A stretch of DNA of 64,000 nt from an uncultured Acetatifactor sp. (GTDB lineage Bacteria > Bacillota > Clostridia > Lachnospirales > Lachnospiraceae): positions 109,049 to 173,048 of the forward strand of contig CAJTSE010000010.1 of assembly GCA_910578815.1 (NCBI GenBank), read 5' to 3'. The notes beneath the pieces are model-generated. The model was not told the DNA's origin, searched no databases, and saw only the letters and a list, made by a program, of their open reading frames with translations. Positions 35,280-44,498 of this stretch are shown one piece after another (position 1 is the stretch's first letter; each line of letters starts with the position of its first letter). The position numbers and the translations under genes are program-made.

Positions 35280-35308
35280 AAAATATCACCACGGCTATCT
35301 GTTGTCAA
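35280..35308 (-). promoter_or_regulatory. Promoter of hrcA-grpE-dnaK-dnaJ
   Basis: On the minus strand TTGACA (35308-35303), 17 bases, TATTTT (35285-35280), a housekeeping-type promoter upstream of CIRCE. Confidence 0.85.
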
Positions 35309-35340
35309 CTGATTTTCCCCAAAAAAGTATAAATAAATTA

Positions 35341-35379
35341 TAAAAATAGCTTCGCCCTTCCTAACGGAAAGACGAAGCC
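35341..35379 (-). terminator. Terminator of the DUF6465 gene
   Basis: On the minus strand GCTTCG (378-373 region) and inner TTCC/GGAA pairs form a hairpin, GCTTCGTCTTTCC with GGAAGGGCGAAGC, followed by TATTTTTA. It separates the DUF6465 gene from the heat-shock promoter. Confidence 0.8.
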
Positions 35380-35407
35380 TACACAACTGACCGTCTAAAA
35401 TAACCCA

Positions 35408-35848
35408 TTAAATATAAAAGCTTCCTGCAAAATCCTTGTTCATTACATAGTATACCGTATTTTCCTCCGGCTTTACATACAGCTCAACACTGGTAAGCTC
35501 GCCCAATTTCTGCTTTAAATCAAACTTCCATACATCCTTGGCCATCTTTACCAGATCTTCCTCCGAGTAGGACTTGCCTGAAAACTGGATGCAAACGGAA
35601 GACTTCAACTCAGCCTTTTTTGCAGCAGTCTTTCTTCCCGCGGTCTTTTTTGCCGCTGCTTTCTTCTTTGTGGTATCCACAACTTTTTCAGCTACAGCCT
35701 TTGCTGCAGAAACGACTGCCTTTTTCTCTTCCGGCTTAACCGCTTCCTTCACAGCCTCCTTCTCTTCCGTCTTTGGTGCAGTAGTCTTAACGGCTGTCTC
35801 CACAGCCTTTACTTCTGGTTTTGTGGTGGTTTTTTTTGCTGGTGCCAT
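35408..35848 (-). CDS. DUF6465 family protein with Lys/Ala-rich N-terminus
   Basis: The 146-residue protein has two parts. Residues 1-85 are low-complexity, rich in Lys, Ala, Glu and Thr, ending in KKKAAAKKTAGRKTAAKK, similar in composition to histone H1-like tails. Residues 86-146 form a small conserved domain (SVCIQFSGKSYSEEDLVKMA, then LTSVELYVKPEENTVYYVMN) found in Lachnospiraceae proteins annotated DUF6465. Function is unknown; the basic tail could bind nucleic acid or polyanions. It is a single-gene unit with a strong promoter (35943-35971) and terminator, which suggests high expression. Confidence 0.8.
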   Translation of the reverse strand: MAPAKKTTTKPEVKAVETAVKTTAPKTEEKEAVKEAVKPEEKKAVVSAAKAVAEKVVDTTKKKAAAKKTAGRKTAAKKAELKSSVCIQFSGKSYSEEDLVKMAKDVWKFDLKQKLGELTSVELYVKPEENTVYYVMNKDFAGSFYI

Positions 35849-35942
35849 AAACTCTTTCTCCCTCCTTACAGTTGGTTATGACTTTTTGTTTTCTAAAATA
35901 TTCAAGCTTAACTCCTCAGATAAATAAAGTATTATCAGAGAT

Positions 35943-35971
35943 AGTGTACTTCTTTTCACGACAAATGTCAA
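35943..35971 (-). promoter_or_regulatory. Promoter of the DUF6465 gene
   Basis: On the minus strand TTGACA (35971-35966), 17 bases, TACACT (35948-35943), about 95 bases before the ATG at 35848. GGAGGG lies upstream of the start at a rather long spacing. Confidence 0.7.
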
Positions 35972-36009
35972 CCAAAATCATTTTGCGGTTTCTGTGCGCG
36001 GATTTCCGG

Positions 36010-36924
36010 TCACGGATTGAACAATAACGAAAATGCCAGTACCACAATCCCCAGCACAATACGATACCAGCCAAACACCTTAAAATCATGCTTCTTGATA
36101 TAGTCCATAAGAAAGCGCAGGACAAACAGAGACACCACAAAGGAAATCACCGTTCCCGCAGCCAGCAGAATCAAATCCGTAGACGTAAAGTTAAGTCCAA
36201 ATTTTACCACCTTTAAAAGGCTTGCTCCAAACATAACCGGCACAGCCATAAAAAATGTAAATTCCGCCGCCGTGGTTCTGGATACCCCAATCAAAATTGC
36301 ACCCAGGATAGTAGCACCGGAACGGGAGGTTCCGGGCAGTGCTGCAGCCACCAGCTGACACAAACCGATAAACAGAGCCGCCTGATAAGTTATCTCCGAT
36401 AAACTGCCGATCCGGGGTGTCCTGCCTTTATTTCTGTTTTCAATTATAATAAACAGCACTCCCACCAAGAACAGCATCACCGCCACCACAACCACCCGTA
36501 CCTCGACACCGGAGCCGGAAATCGTCCTGCTAAATAGTGCTTCCACCTTATCGTCAAAAAGCACGCCGTATACCACGGCCGGAATACATGCCACGGCAAT
36601 TTTTACCCACATCCAGAAAGCGTCCATGCTTAAGGCATACCCTCCTGGCAGCGCCGGATCCTTACGGCTTTTTACCAGTTTTGCTTTCGATTTTGCCGAA
36701 TCCTTGTTATAAAAGGGCCAAATCTGATGCCAAAACAATACCACCACCGCCAGGATTGCCCCCAACTGAATAACCACGTCAAACATTTCAAAAAAGCCTT
36801 CGCTGGTCCCCTCAAAAGGCAGCAGCTGCTCCACCAGTATCAAATGCCCGGTACTGCTGATCGGCAGCCATTCCGTAATGCCCTCTACAATGCCGTAAAT
36901 AATCGCTTTTATAAAATCCAACAT
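36010..36924 (-). CDS. uppP: Undecaprenyl-diphosphatase UppP (BacA)
   Basis: The 304-residue protein has about eight helices and the BacA motifs EGITEWLPISSTGHLIL (about 13-30) and LPGTSRSGATILGAILIG (about 195-212). It dephosphorylates undecaprenyl diphosphate outside the membrane to recycle the lipid carrier for wall synthesis and gives bacitracin resistance. The ATG at 36924 gives the family start MLDFIKAIIYGIVEG. Confidence 0.96.
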   Translation of the reverse strand: MLDFIKAIIYGIVEGITEWLPISSTGHLILVEQLLPFEGTSEGFFEMFDVVIQLGAILAVVVLFWHQIWPFYNKDSAKSKAKLVKSRKDPALPGGYALSMDAFWMWVKIAVACIPAVVYGVLFDDKVEALFSRTISGSGVEVRVVVVAVMLFLVGVLFIIIENRNKGRTPRIGSLSEITYQAALFIGLCQLVAAALPGTSRSGATILGAILIGVSRTTAAEFTFFMAVPVMFGASLLKVVKFGLNFTSTDLILLAAGTVISFVVSLFVLRFLMDYIKKHDFKVFGWYRIVLGIVVLAFSLLFNP

Positions 36925-37041
36925 AAATCCATTCCAAGCCTTCCTGCCCTGACGGGCATTACTTCCTATAACCTTTATGCGCCTGCCGCGCAAATATGTC
37001 ATTTGAGACTTCCGTCAAATCACACAAGCTGTAAATATCTT

Positions 37042-37890
37042 TCAAGTCTCCAAGTATGCCAGCAGCTCATCGAAACAGTTTTCGGCATCTCTGTATCCCT
37101 GCTGGTATAAGATCTTCAGCTTTTCTTTATCCTTTTCCACCCTGCCTACATCGCCAGCCTCCTTCGGCCGGATCACAAAAGCCGCTCCCGCCGCCTGCTG
37201 CCTTTGAATATAGGCCACTTGTTCATTATAATTAATATGGCGCTCCGCCATCAGTTCCCATACCTTCGGGTATCTGGCATAACGAGCCTTCATAAGCGCC
37301 AGCTGAGACGTGGGCCTGCGCACAAATCCCTCTTCCTTTGTCATTACCACCACATTCTTCCGGTTGCCGTCCACAACCGATTTCTGCAGGGGAATGGCAT
37401 CGCTGATACCGCCGTCCAGGTAAAGTCCTCCGTCGATCTTCACATTTCTGGATACCAGCGGAAGAGACGCAGATGCACGAATTTTCACAATGTCCTTCTT
37501 CATGTCTCTGATCCGAAAATATTCCGGCCGGCCCGTGACAATGTTTGTTGCCACACTGTACGCTTTTCCTTCATACCTGTCAAAGGTCTCGTAGTCATAA
37601 GGATATAAATATTCGGGGATCAGATGATAACAAATATCCGCATGAAACAAATCCCCTGTAGTCAGCAGGCTTCTTAAGCTGCAATAATACCTGGTGTCCA
37701 GATAATCCACATTCACATCGAAGGCTCTTCCCCGCTGCTTTGAAAGATAGCTGCACATGCTGCATGCTCCCGCCGACACCCCATAAACGCTGGAAAATTC
37801 GATCCCCTTATCCAAAAACAAATCCAGCACCCCGGCGGTGTATACACCTTTCATGCCCCCGCCTTCCAATACAAGTCCTGCCTGATACAT
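37042..37890 (-). CDS. Patatin-like phospholipase family protein
   Basis: The 282-residue protein has the patatin glycine motif LEGGGMKGVYTAGVLD (7-22), the GxSxG nucleophile GVSAGA (about 38-43) and the Asp motif DGGISD (about 157). This is the Ser-Asp dyad of bacterial patatins (RssA/YjjU type), cytoplasmic lipid acyl hydrolases. The ATG at 37890 has AAGGA six bases upstream; an ATG six bases earlier overlaps that site. Confidence 0.92.
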   Translation of the reverse strand: MYQAGLVLEGGGMKGVYTAGVLDLFLDKGIEFSSVYGVSAGACSMCSYLSKQRGRAFDVNVDYLDTRYYCSLRSLLTTGDLFHADICYHLIPEYLYPYDYETFDRYEGKAYSVATNIVTGRPEYFRIRDMKKDIVKIRASASLPLVSRNVKIDGGLYLDGGISDAIPLQKSVVDGNRKNVVVMTKEEGFVRRPTSQLALMKARYARYPKVWELMAERHINYNEQVAYIQRQQAAGAAFVIRPKEAGDVGRVEKDKEKLKILYQQGYRDAENCFDELLAYLET

Positions 37891-37974
37891 AATCATTCCT
37901 TCTTCCATTCCAGATTTTCGCAGGCTCGGCCATGCCGCTCCTGAACTGCCCTCATATAAATCATACCGTCACCT

Positions 37975-39171
37975 TTACATGACTGCCCCATATTCCGTCC
38001 TTACGAACCTTCTAAGTGCTTCCAAAGACCGCTCCACCTTTTCCGTGTCAATACAGTACGCCATCCGGAAATGCCCCGGCGCCCCAAAGGTATCTCCCGG
38101 CACCAGTATCAGATCGTACTTTAACGCTTTTTTACAAAACTCCTTTGCATCCGCTTCCAACGCCTTGGGGAAAATATAAAATGTCCCCCCCGGCTTAACA
38201 CAGATAAATCCAAGTTCTGTCAGCTCTTTATAAAGCAGATTCCGGTTTGTCTCATATACTTTCATGTCCGCCGTTTTGTCCAGCACCTCCGATACAGCCA
38301 GCTGAATAATGGAAGGCGGACAGTTATGCCCGATACCCCTGGAAATCTGAACACACATGGCAATCATTTCTTCTGCGTATTTGCAGCGCGGATTCACCGC
38401 TACATATCCGATCCGCTCCCCCGGAAGGGAAAGGGATTTGGAAAAGGAATAACACATAATGGTATTGTCATAAAAGCAGGAGACACAGGGCGCCGTGACA
38501 CTGTCAAACACAATCTCCCTATACGGCTCATCTGAAATCAGATAAATATCATGCCCGTATAAAGCCGCCTTCTCCTTAAGTACTCCCGCCAGCCGCTCAA
38601 GCGTTTCTCCGGAATACACCACGCCGGAAGGATTGTTAGGCGTGTTAAGCAGCACCGCCGCCACCTTCTCTGTCAGCATTTCCTCCAGCCTGTCAAAATT
38701 AATCTGAAAACTCTCCACATCCGGCGGCACTACCTTAAGCACGGCCCCCGTCAAGTCTACATAGGGGTGATATTCCGGGAAAAAGGGGGCAAAGGTTAAA
38801 ATTTCATCCCCCGGCTCAGTGACAAGCCGAAAGGCGTGAGCTAAAGCGCCCGCTGCACCGGAAGCCATGAAAACATGCTCCTTGCGGTATGGCAGCCCAA
38901 AACGCTTTTCCAGCGAAGCCGCCACCGCCTCCCTGACACTGGTAATCCCCAGGTTGGGACTGTATCCGTGAAGCTCTCCGCTCTCTCTGGTATTGAGCAG
39001 TTCTATCATCTTATCGGTAAATTCCTGCGGGACCGGAACGGAAGGATTCCCCAGGCTGTAATCAAATACATTTTCATATCCGATCTCTTTTCCTCTCTCC
39101 GTGGCAAACTCCGCCAGCTGTCTGATCACCGATTTCCCCGACAGCATATCTCTGTACTTTTGCACTAACAT
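37975..39171 (-). CDS. PLP-dependent aminotransferase, class I/II
   Basis: The 398-residue protein has the class I/II fold markers DYSLGNPSVPVP, the conserved NTPNNPSGVVY, the Asp/Tyr motif ISDEPYREI and the PLP lysine in SFSKSLSLPGERIG (about 245). It transfers amino groups between an amino acid and a 2-oxo acid; substrate specificity cannot be read. The ATG at 39171 has GGAGGT seven bases upstream. It has its own promoter (39225-39253). Confidence 0.92.
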   Translation of the reverse strand: MLVQKYRDMLSGKSVIRQLAEFATERGKEIGYENVFDYSLGNPSVPVPQEFTDKMIELLNTRESGELHGYSPNLGITSVREAVAASLEKRFGLPYRKEHVFMASGAAGALAHAFRLVTEPGDEILTFAPFFPEYHPYVDLTGAVLKVVPPDVESFQINFDRLEEMLTEKVAAVLLNTPNNPSGVVYSGETLERLAGVLKEKAALYGHDIYLISDEPYREIVFDSVTAPCVSCFYDNTIMCYSFSKSLSLPGERIGYVAVNPRCKYAEEMIAMCVQISRGIGHNCPPSIIQLAVSEVLDKTADMKVYETNRNLLYKELTELGFICVKPGGTFYIFPKALEADAKEFCKKALKYDLILVPGDTFGAPGHFRMAYCIDTEKVERSLEALRRFVRTEYGAVM

Positions 39172-39224
39172 CCCGCTACCTCCAACTTTCAATCTGACAA
39201 CAGCCTGCCCTGACTGTTACATCT

Positions 39225-39253
39225 ATTCTAACCGCAATCCTCCCAAAACGCAA
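39225..39253 (-). promoter_or_regulatory. Promoter of the aminotransferase gene
   Basis: On the minus strand TTGCGT (39253-39248), 17 bases, TAGAAT (39230-39225). Confidence 0.55.
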
Positions 39254-39306
39254 CTGTCATTACAGGCTGCTTCATTACAGACTGTATCTGTTCAGACATG
39301 GATAAA

Positions 39307-39498
39307 CAGTTCAGACCTCTCACAGTCGAGCAACAGGTGACAGACGGCTGTTGTTCTCAGCGAGGACTGTGTGAGACGTCGGTACTTAGCAAGCGTACTA
39401 TGCTTGCTTATGTACCGTTACGTCGAACCCCAAGCGCAAGCGTGTCCGAATGAGAATAACAGCCGGCTGTCACCGACAGGCTATGCGTGTCTGAACTG
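39307..39498 (+). repeat. Family C repeat, copy 1 (192 bp, terminal inverted repeats)
   Basis: The ends are a perfect 10-bp inverted repeat, CAGTTCAGAC and GTCTGAACTG. The interior aligns end to end with the reverse complement of copy 2 at 44574-44812, for example TATGTACCGTTACGTCGA, CCCCAAGCGCAAGCGTGTCC and GAATGAGAAT. It lies between the aminotransferase promoter and the end of glpK, with no coding potential. Confidence 0.85.
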
Positions 39499-39515
39499 AT
39501 ACACGTGGCGTTTCC

Positions 39516-41009
39516 TTATTCCTCCGCCCAGGCCAGTGCGCACCTTACCGCCTTCTTCCAGCCCTTCAGCAGCTCTTCCCGCCGTTTTGCACTCATGCCT
39601 GCCTCAAACACTTTGCCAATCTGCCAGTTCTCCCTGATCTCTTCCCGGTCCTTCCAGTAGCCCACCGCAAGGCCGGCCAGATAGGCCGCCCCCAGGGCTG
39701 TGGTCTCAATACATTTCGGCCTGTGGACCGCCGTGTTCACAATATCCGCCTGGAACTGCATCAGGAAATCATTGGCGCTGGCGCCACCGTCCACTTTCAG
39801 GCTCTTTAAACACATACCACTGTCCTGCTCCATGGCCCGAAGCACATCCGCGGTCTGATAGGCAATGGACTCCAGCGCTGCCCGGATAAAATGCTCCTTG
39901 CTGCAGCCTCTGGTGATCCCCACCACGGTCCCTCTTGCATACTGATTCCAATAAGGCGCCCCCATTCCCGCAAAGGCCGGAACAATATAGACGCCTGCCG
40001 TATCTTCCACCGCCTTGCAATACTCTTCGGACTGTCCTGCGGTCTTAATCATGCGCATACCGTCGCGGAGCCACTGGACGCCGGCGCCGGCCACAAACAC
40101 GCTGCCCTCCAGAGCATACTCCACCTCTTCGGAAGTGCCCGCCGCAATGGTCGTCAGCAGGCCCGTCCTGGATGTAATGGCCTCTTTCCCCGTATTCATC
40201 AGCAGGAAACAGCCGGTGCCGTATGTATTCTTTACCTCTCCCTGCTCAAAGCAGCACTGCCCGAACAGAGCGGCCTGCTGGTCTCCCGCCGCCCCTGCGA
40301 TGGGAATCTCCCCGCCGAGCACGGAGCCGTCCGTATGCCCAAAGATGCAGCCGGAAGGTTTTACCTTAGGCAGAATGCAGGCAGGGATCTCAAATCTTTC
40401 CATGATTTCCGCATCCCAGCATAGCTTGTGAATGTCAAAAAGCATGGTTCGGGAAGCATTGGTGTAATCCGTTACATGGACCGCTCCCTTAGTCAAATTC
40501 CAGATCAGCCAGGTATCCACGGTTCCGAAAAGCAGCTCCCCCGCCTCCGCCCTCTCCCTGACTCCGGGCACATTCTTAAGAATCCAGGCAATCTTGGAAG
40601 CGCTGAAATAAGCATCCGGCACCAGACCCGTTTTCTCTCGGATTCTTTTGTCAAATCCATCTGCCTTCAGCTCTTCAATCAAATCCGAAGTTCTGCGGCA
40701 CTGCCAGACAATAGCATTGTACACCGGCTCTCCCGTGCGCCTGTCCCAGAGAATAGTCGTCTCCCTCTGATTGGTGATCCCGATAGCCGCAATGTTCTCA
40801 TGGGTGGCTCCCACCACCGCCATGCACTCCGTTGCCACAGCCAGCTGAGAAGACCAGATTTCCATGGGATTATGCTCCACCCATCCTGGCTGTGGATAAA
40901 TCTGGGTAAATTCTTTCTGGGACATGGAGCAGATATTTCCTTCTCTGTCAAACAGAATACACCGTGAACTGGTAGTCCCCTGATCCAATGCCATAATATA
41001 TTTTTTCAT
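39516..41009 (-). CDS. glpK: Glycerol kinase GlpK
   Basis: The 497-residue FGGY kinase begins MKKYIMALDQGTTSSRCILF and has the FGGY motifs (GWVEHNPMEIW, FAGMGAPYWNQYARG, LKVDGGASANDFLMQFQAD). It phosphorylates glycerol to sn-glycerol 3-phosphate. It is the last gene of the glp operon. In this family the kinase is often activated by HPr-dependent phosphorylation of a histidine near HTYGTG-type sequence; the equivalent region here reads EVKNTYGTGCF with no histidine, so that control may be missing. Confidence 0.96.
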   Translation of the reverse strand: MKKYIMALDQGTTSSRCILFDREGNICSMSQKEFTQIYPQPGWVEHNPMEIWSSQLAVATECMAVVGATHENIAAIGITNQRETTILWDRRTGEPVYNAIVWQCRRTSDLIEELKADGFDKRIREKTGLVPDAYFSASKIAWILKNVPGVRERAEAGELLFGTVDTWLIWNLTKGAVHVTDYTNASRTMLFDIHKLCWDAEIMERFEIPACILPKVKPSGCIFGHTDGSVLGGEIPIAGAAGDQQAALFGQCCFEQGEVKNTYGTGCFLLMNTGKEAITSRTGLLTTIAAGTSEEVEYALEGSVFVAGAGVQWLRDGMRMIKTAGQSEEYCKAVEDTAGVYIVPAFAGMGAPYWNQYARGTVVGITRGCSKEHFIRAALESIAYQTADVLRAMEQDSGMCLKSLKVDGGASANDFLMQFQADIVNTAVHRPKCIETTALGAAYLAGLAVGYWKDREEIRENWQIGKVFEAGMSAKRREELLKGWKKAVRCALAWAEE

Positions 41010-41023
41010 AACCTGCCCCCTCT

Positions 41024-41404
41024 TTACGTTGCTTCCGCAGCTTTCAAACCGCAGGTCCTTGTTGCAATCACATTCACCCCGGTCCCGCATACGTTTTCCG
41101 CCACCACGTCCCCCATGCACACCGGCGCGGGCAGCTCAATCTCCTTCAAGACCCCCATACAGTCCATGATCTTATCCTTCGGAATATCCGCCGCAGTCTT
41201 TACGGACACAACGGGAAGCTCCCCGCCGCTCACTTTTACCAGACTGGTGACAATACGCCTGGGGTCCGTCAGTTCCTTTGTCACATAATCCGCCCCCCTG
41301 GGACAAGTATTTCCTGTGATGCTTTTGATGTCCTTTCCTTCCGCCTCCACCGTTACATTACACCCTAACGGGCACCCGATACACACAAATTCTTTTCTTT
41401 CCAT
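41024..41404 (-). CDS. DUF1667 family protein
   Basis: The 126-residue protein starts MERKEFVCIGCPLGCNVTVE, with a CxxCxxxC cluster (8-15) and two more cysteines (NTCPRGADY, RTCGLKAAE), typical of DUF1667. It is commonly encoded with GlpA/GlpB-type dehydrogenases and may carry a metal or iron-sulfur centre for electron transfer from glycerol 3-phosphate oxidation. The ATG at 41404 has GGAG six bases upstream. It lies 14 bases before glpK and 78 after the GlpB-like gene. Confidence 0.88.
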   Translation of the reverse strand: MERKEFVCIGCPLGCNVTVEAEGKDIKSITGNTCPRGADYVTKELTDPRRIVTSLVKVSGGELPVVSVKTAADIPKDKIMDCMGVLKEIELPAPVCMGDVVAENVCGTGVNVIATRTCGLKAAEAT

Positions 41405-41482
41405 GTTTATCTCCATTTCTGCGCTGCTTTAATGGGCACAACTTTATTTCAAGACATATTTTTCAGCATTGATATTTAGCGG

Positions 41483-42844
41483 CTAAGCCTGGCGAATGGA
41501 TACCGTAATTTCCTCCAGCCCTTCAAACTGCTGCAAATCCTGCTTCTTCAAAATAACCTGTTCCATCTCGCCGGGCGCAAGCACCTTCTTCTTCCTGCTG
41601 CTCACTGCCTTTCCGTTAAAGGACACCTCCACCGCCGCATCCCGGTAAACGTTTCCCACCCGGAAACGCACCACCTGAGAAGCCTCCATCCTGTCAATAT
41701 TCAAGGATGCCGGAACCGTATAACGAACCCCGTTTACCGCCCTGATGGGAATCTGTTTTCCCACCGTCTCTGCCGAATGCCTGCCCTGCAGATAAGCCGC
41801 CGCACATTTTCCCGCCTGTAGTGCTTCCTCGGACACATAATCCACCAGGTCATGGACATGCAGTACATTACCACAGGCAAAAACCCCCTCTTTATCCGTT
41901 TCCAGACTTTCGTTGACTTTAGGACCTTTTGTTGCCGAATTCATTTCCACCCCAAGAGTTTCCGACAGTTCATTCTCAGGAATCAGGCCGCAGGACAATA
42001 ACAGCGTGTCACATTTGATCTCTTCCTCGGTGCCGGGAATCGGTCTGGAATGCTCATCCACCCTGGCAATCACAACAGCCTCCACTCGTTTCTTTCCTTT
42101 AATATCAACCACCGTATGCTCAAGTTTTAAAGGAATGCCGAAATCGTCCAGACACTGCACGATGTTCCTCTTCAGTCCGCCGGAATAAGGCATCAGCTCC
42201 GCCACCAGCTTCACCTTAGCGCCCTCCAGCGTCATACGGCGGGCCATAATCAAACCGATGTCTCCGGAACCCAATATGACTACCTCCCGGCCGGGCATTC
42301 TCCCTTCCATATTTACATAACGTTGAGCCGTCCCCGCAGAATAGATTCCGGCAGGGCGATAGCCGGGAATGTTCAATGCCCCTCTGGAACGCTCCCTGCA
42401 TCCCATCGCCAGAATAACAGCCCTGGCTTCAATGGTATACAGGCCTTCTTCCCGATTCATCACCGTTACCAGCTTACGAACGTCATGTACGCCGGATGCG
42501 GCATTATCCGCTGCTTTAACTCTTTCCTCGGATACCACGCTGTCTGCCGCATCCTGTTGCACTAGACCTGACATTTGTGTCAGGTCAACTACCATAGTAT
42601 TCAGCTTATAAGGAATCCCAAGCTCCAACACCCTGTCAATATATCTTGCGGCATATTCCGGACCCGTCAACTCTTCCTTAAAGGTGTGCAGCCCAAAGCC
42701 ATTATGAATACACTGGTTTAAAATTCCTCCCAGCCTTCCGTCCCTCTCTATGATCACCAGATCCTCCACACCGTTTTCCCTTGCTGCAATCGCCGCTGCA
42801 AGCCCTGCAGGGCCGCCGCCGATTATTACCAATTCTTTTTTCAT
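41483..42844 (-). CDS. FAD/NAD(P)-dependent oxidoreductase (GlpB-like partner)
   Basis: The 453-residue flavoprotein has an N-terminal FAD-binding motif VIIGGGPAGLAAAIAARENG, a second nucleotide-binding motif EVVILGSGDIGLIMAR (about 175-192) and GVFACGNVLHVHDLVD near the C-terminus. It belongs to the pyridine nucleotide-disulfide oxidoreductase type found beside GlpA-like proteins in clostridia, and probably passes electrons between the dehydrogenase and NAD(P) or another carrier. The ATG at 42844 has GAGGAAAG upstream. Confidence 0.88.
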   Translation of the reverse strand: MKKELVIIGGGPAGLAAAIAARENGVEDLVIIERDGRLGGILNQCIHNGFGLHTFKEELTGPEYAARYIDRVLELGIPYKLNTMVVDLTQMSGLVQQDAADSVVSEERVKAADNAASGVHDVRKLVTVMNREEGLYTIEARAVILAMGCRERSRGALNIPGYRPAGIYSAGTAQRYVNMEGRMPGREVVILGSGDIGLIMARRMTLEGAKVKLVAELMPYSGGLKRNIVQCLDDFGIPLKLEHTVVDIKGKKRVEAVVIARVDEHSRPIPGTEEEIKCDTLLLSCGLIPENELSETLGVEMNSATKGPKVNESLETDKEGVFACGNVLHVHDLVDYVSEEALQAGKCAAAYLQGRHSAETVGKQIPIRAVNGVRYTVPASLNIDRMEASQVVRFRVGNVYRDAAVEVSFNGKAVSSRKKKVLAPGEMEQVILKKQDLQQFEGLEEITVSIRQA

Positions 42845-42932
42845 CTTTCCTCGCATTCCGCCGCACAGAGGTTTGCACAAGCCCCTCCCTGGCATTCTAA
42901 ATCAACAGGAACTCACCCGGCACCACAATTTC

Positions 42933-44357
42933 CTATTCTGTCAGGAATTCGCTCCCTTTATCGTTCTTTCCGATTACCGCCATATCACGCCCCAGCTCTC
43001 TGGCCAGAATTTCCACCGTTCTCGGCGAACAGAAGCCCGCCTGACAACGCCCCATGCCGGCCCTGGTACGACGCTTGACCCCGTCTAAGGTCGTTGCGCC
43101 CAAAGGTCTGCGAATGGCATCCACGATCTCACCTTCCGTCACCATCTCACAGCGGCACACCACATCCGCGTAAAGCGGGTTTTCCTTTATCAGCCGCTGT
43201 CTCTCTTCCGGATCCGCAAGCGCCATGCTGGGAATCCCCTTTCTTACGGCAATAAAGTTTTTCTTTTCTTCCGCCGGAAGATATTCCAACACCATCTCCG
43301 CCACATATTTCCCCAGAGCCGGAGCGCAGGTAAGTCCGGGCGATTCTATGCCTGCCGCGTCGAAAAATCCGGGCGCGTCTTCCACCGGACCCAGGATAAA
43401 GTCCTCTTTCTCCGTAACCCCATGGGCGCGGAGCCCGGCAAAGGAAGTAATAACCTGCCCTGTGGGAAGCCCCTCCACGCTTAGCGCCGCCCGCTTCATC
43501 AAGTCCGACATGCCCTCTCCTGTGGTGTTTACGCCCTCATAATCTTCTATATCCACCGCTGTAGGCCCCGCCAGCAGATTACCGTGGACCGTGGGCGTCA
43601 CCAGCACACCTTTGCCGTATTTTGTAGGCAACTGAAAAATGGTTCTTGTGACCCAGCTTCCCACCTTCTTATCCATCAGACAGTACTCGCCTTTCCTGGG
43701 GATTATTTTGATCTTCTGCCCGCTGACCATGTTGTGAAACCGATCCGCATAAACTCCTGCAGCATTGACGATTACCCTGCTGTCAAACGTCCCCTGATTG
43801 GTAATCACACGATAGCCTTCAGGTATTTTCTGAATTTCCTGCACCTCAGTATTCAGCCTGAACATAACACCATTCACCGCCGCATTCTCCGCCAGCGCGA
43901 TCGTCAGGCCAAAGGGACAGACGATTCCTCCCGTTGGCGCAAATAACGCTGCCACGGCATCATCCGAAATGTTAGGTTCAAGCTCTTTCAGTTCTTCCTT
44001 CTCAATGATTCGGAGCCCCTCCACACCGTTTTTCTGCCCCTGTTCCAAAAGCCGCTTTAGCTTATGCCTGTCCCCCTCGTCGAAACACAGCACCAAAGAG
44101 CCATTACGCTTAAAAGGAAAGTCCAGCTCTTTAGATAAATCCTCCATCATCTTGCTTCCGGCCACATTCAGCTTTGCCTTTAAGGTGCCGGGCACGGCAT
44201 CAAACCCGGCATGAGCAATACCGCTGTTAGCCTTCGAAGTACCCTCACACACGTCGGAGGCTCGTTCCAATACCGTCACACTCAAGTCATAACGTGCCAG
44301 TTCTCTTGCAACTGCGCATCCCGTTACCCCCGCACCAATTACAATAATGTCTGTCAT
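42933..44357 (-). CDS. Glycerol-3-phosphate dehydrogenase-like FAD oxidoreductase with BFD-type iron-sulfur domain
   Basis: The 474-residue protein has an N-terminal FAD motif IVIGAGVTGCAVARELARYD, a DAO fold and a C-terminal BFD-like [2Fe-2S] domain with cysteines in VVCRCEMVTEGEIV and MGRCQAGFCSPRT. This is the GlpA-type anaerobic dehydrogenase arrangement, oxidising glycerol 3-phosphate to dihydroxyacetone phosphate. It is the first gene of the operon and is preceded by a promoter (44499-44527) and a leader terminator (44411-44466). Confidence 0.92.
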   Translation of the reverse strand: MTDIIVIGAGVTGCAVARELARYDLSVTVLERASDVCEGTSKANSGIAHAGFDAVPGTLKAKLNVAGSKMMEDLSKELDFPFKRNGSLVLCFDEGDRHKLKRLLEQGQKNGVEGLRIIEKEELKELEPNISDDAVAALFAPTGGIVCPFGLTIALAENAAVNGVMFRLNTEVQEIQKIPEGYRVITNQGTFDSRVIVNAAGVYADRFHNMVSGQKIKIIPRKGEYCLMDKKVGSWVTRTIFQLPTKYGKGVLVTPTVHGNLLAGPTAVDIEDYEGVNTTGEGMSDLMKRAALSVEGLPTGQVITSFAGLRAHGVTEKEDFILGPVEDAPGFFDAAGIESPGLTCAPALGKYVAEMVLEYLPAEEKKNFIAVRKGIPSMALADPEERQRLIKENPLYADVVCRCEMVTEGEIVDAIRRPLGATTLDGVKRRTRAGMGRCQAGFCSPRTVEILARELGRDMAVIGKNDKGSEFLTE

Positions 44358-44410
44358 AGTTGTTCTTCCTTTCCAATATAGAATCGAGCAGGGAAGACTT
44401 CCCCCTGTGC

Positions 44411-44466
44411 ATAAAAAGAGCCAAGCAAATAAATGCCATCCCTATGACATTCTCACTGCTTGGCTC
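44411..44466 (-). terminator. Leader terminator / candidate antitermination site of the glp operon
   Basis: On the minus strand a perfect 10-bp stem GAGCCAAGCA (44466-44457) with TGCTTGGCTC (44427-44418) encloses a second inner stem (AATGTCAT with ATGGCATT) and is followed by TTTTT (44417-44413). It lies about 33 bases after the -10. B. subtilis glpD has a leader terminator overcome by GlpP; the same logic may apply, but no GlpP gene is in the window. Confidence 0.75.
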
Positions 44467-44498
44467 CCTGCCTCATACCCTCGCTGCAACATGTGCTT

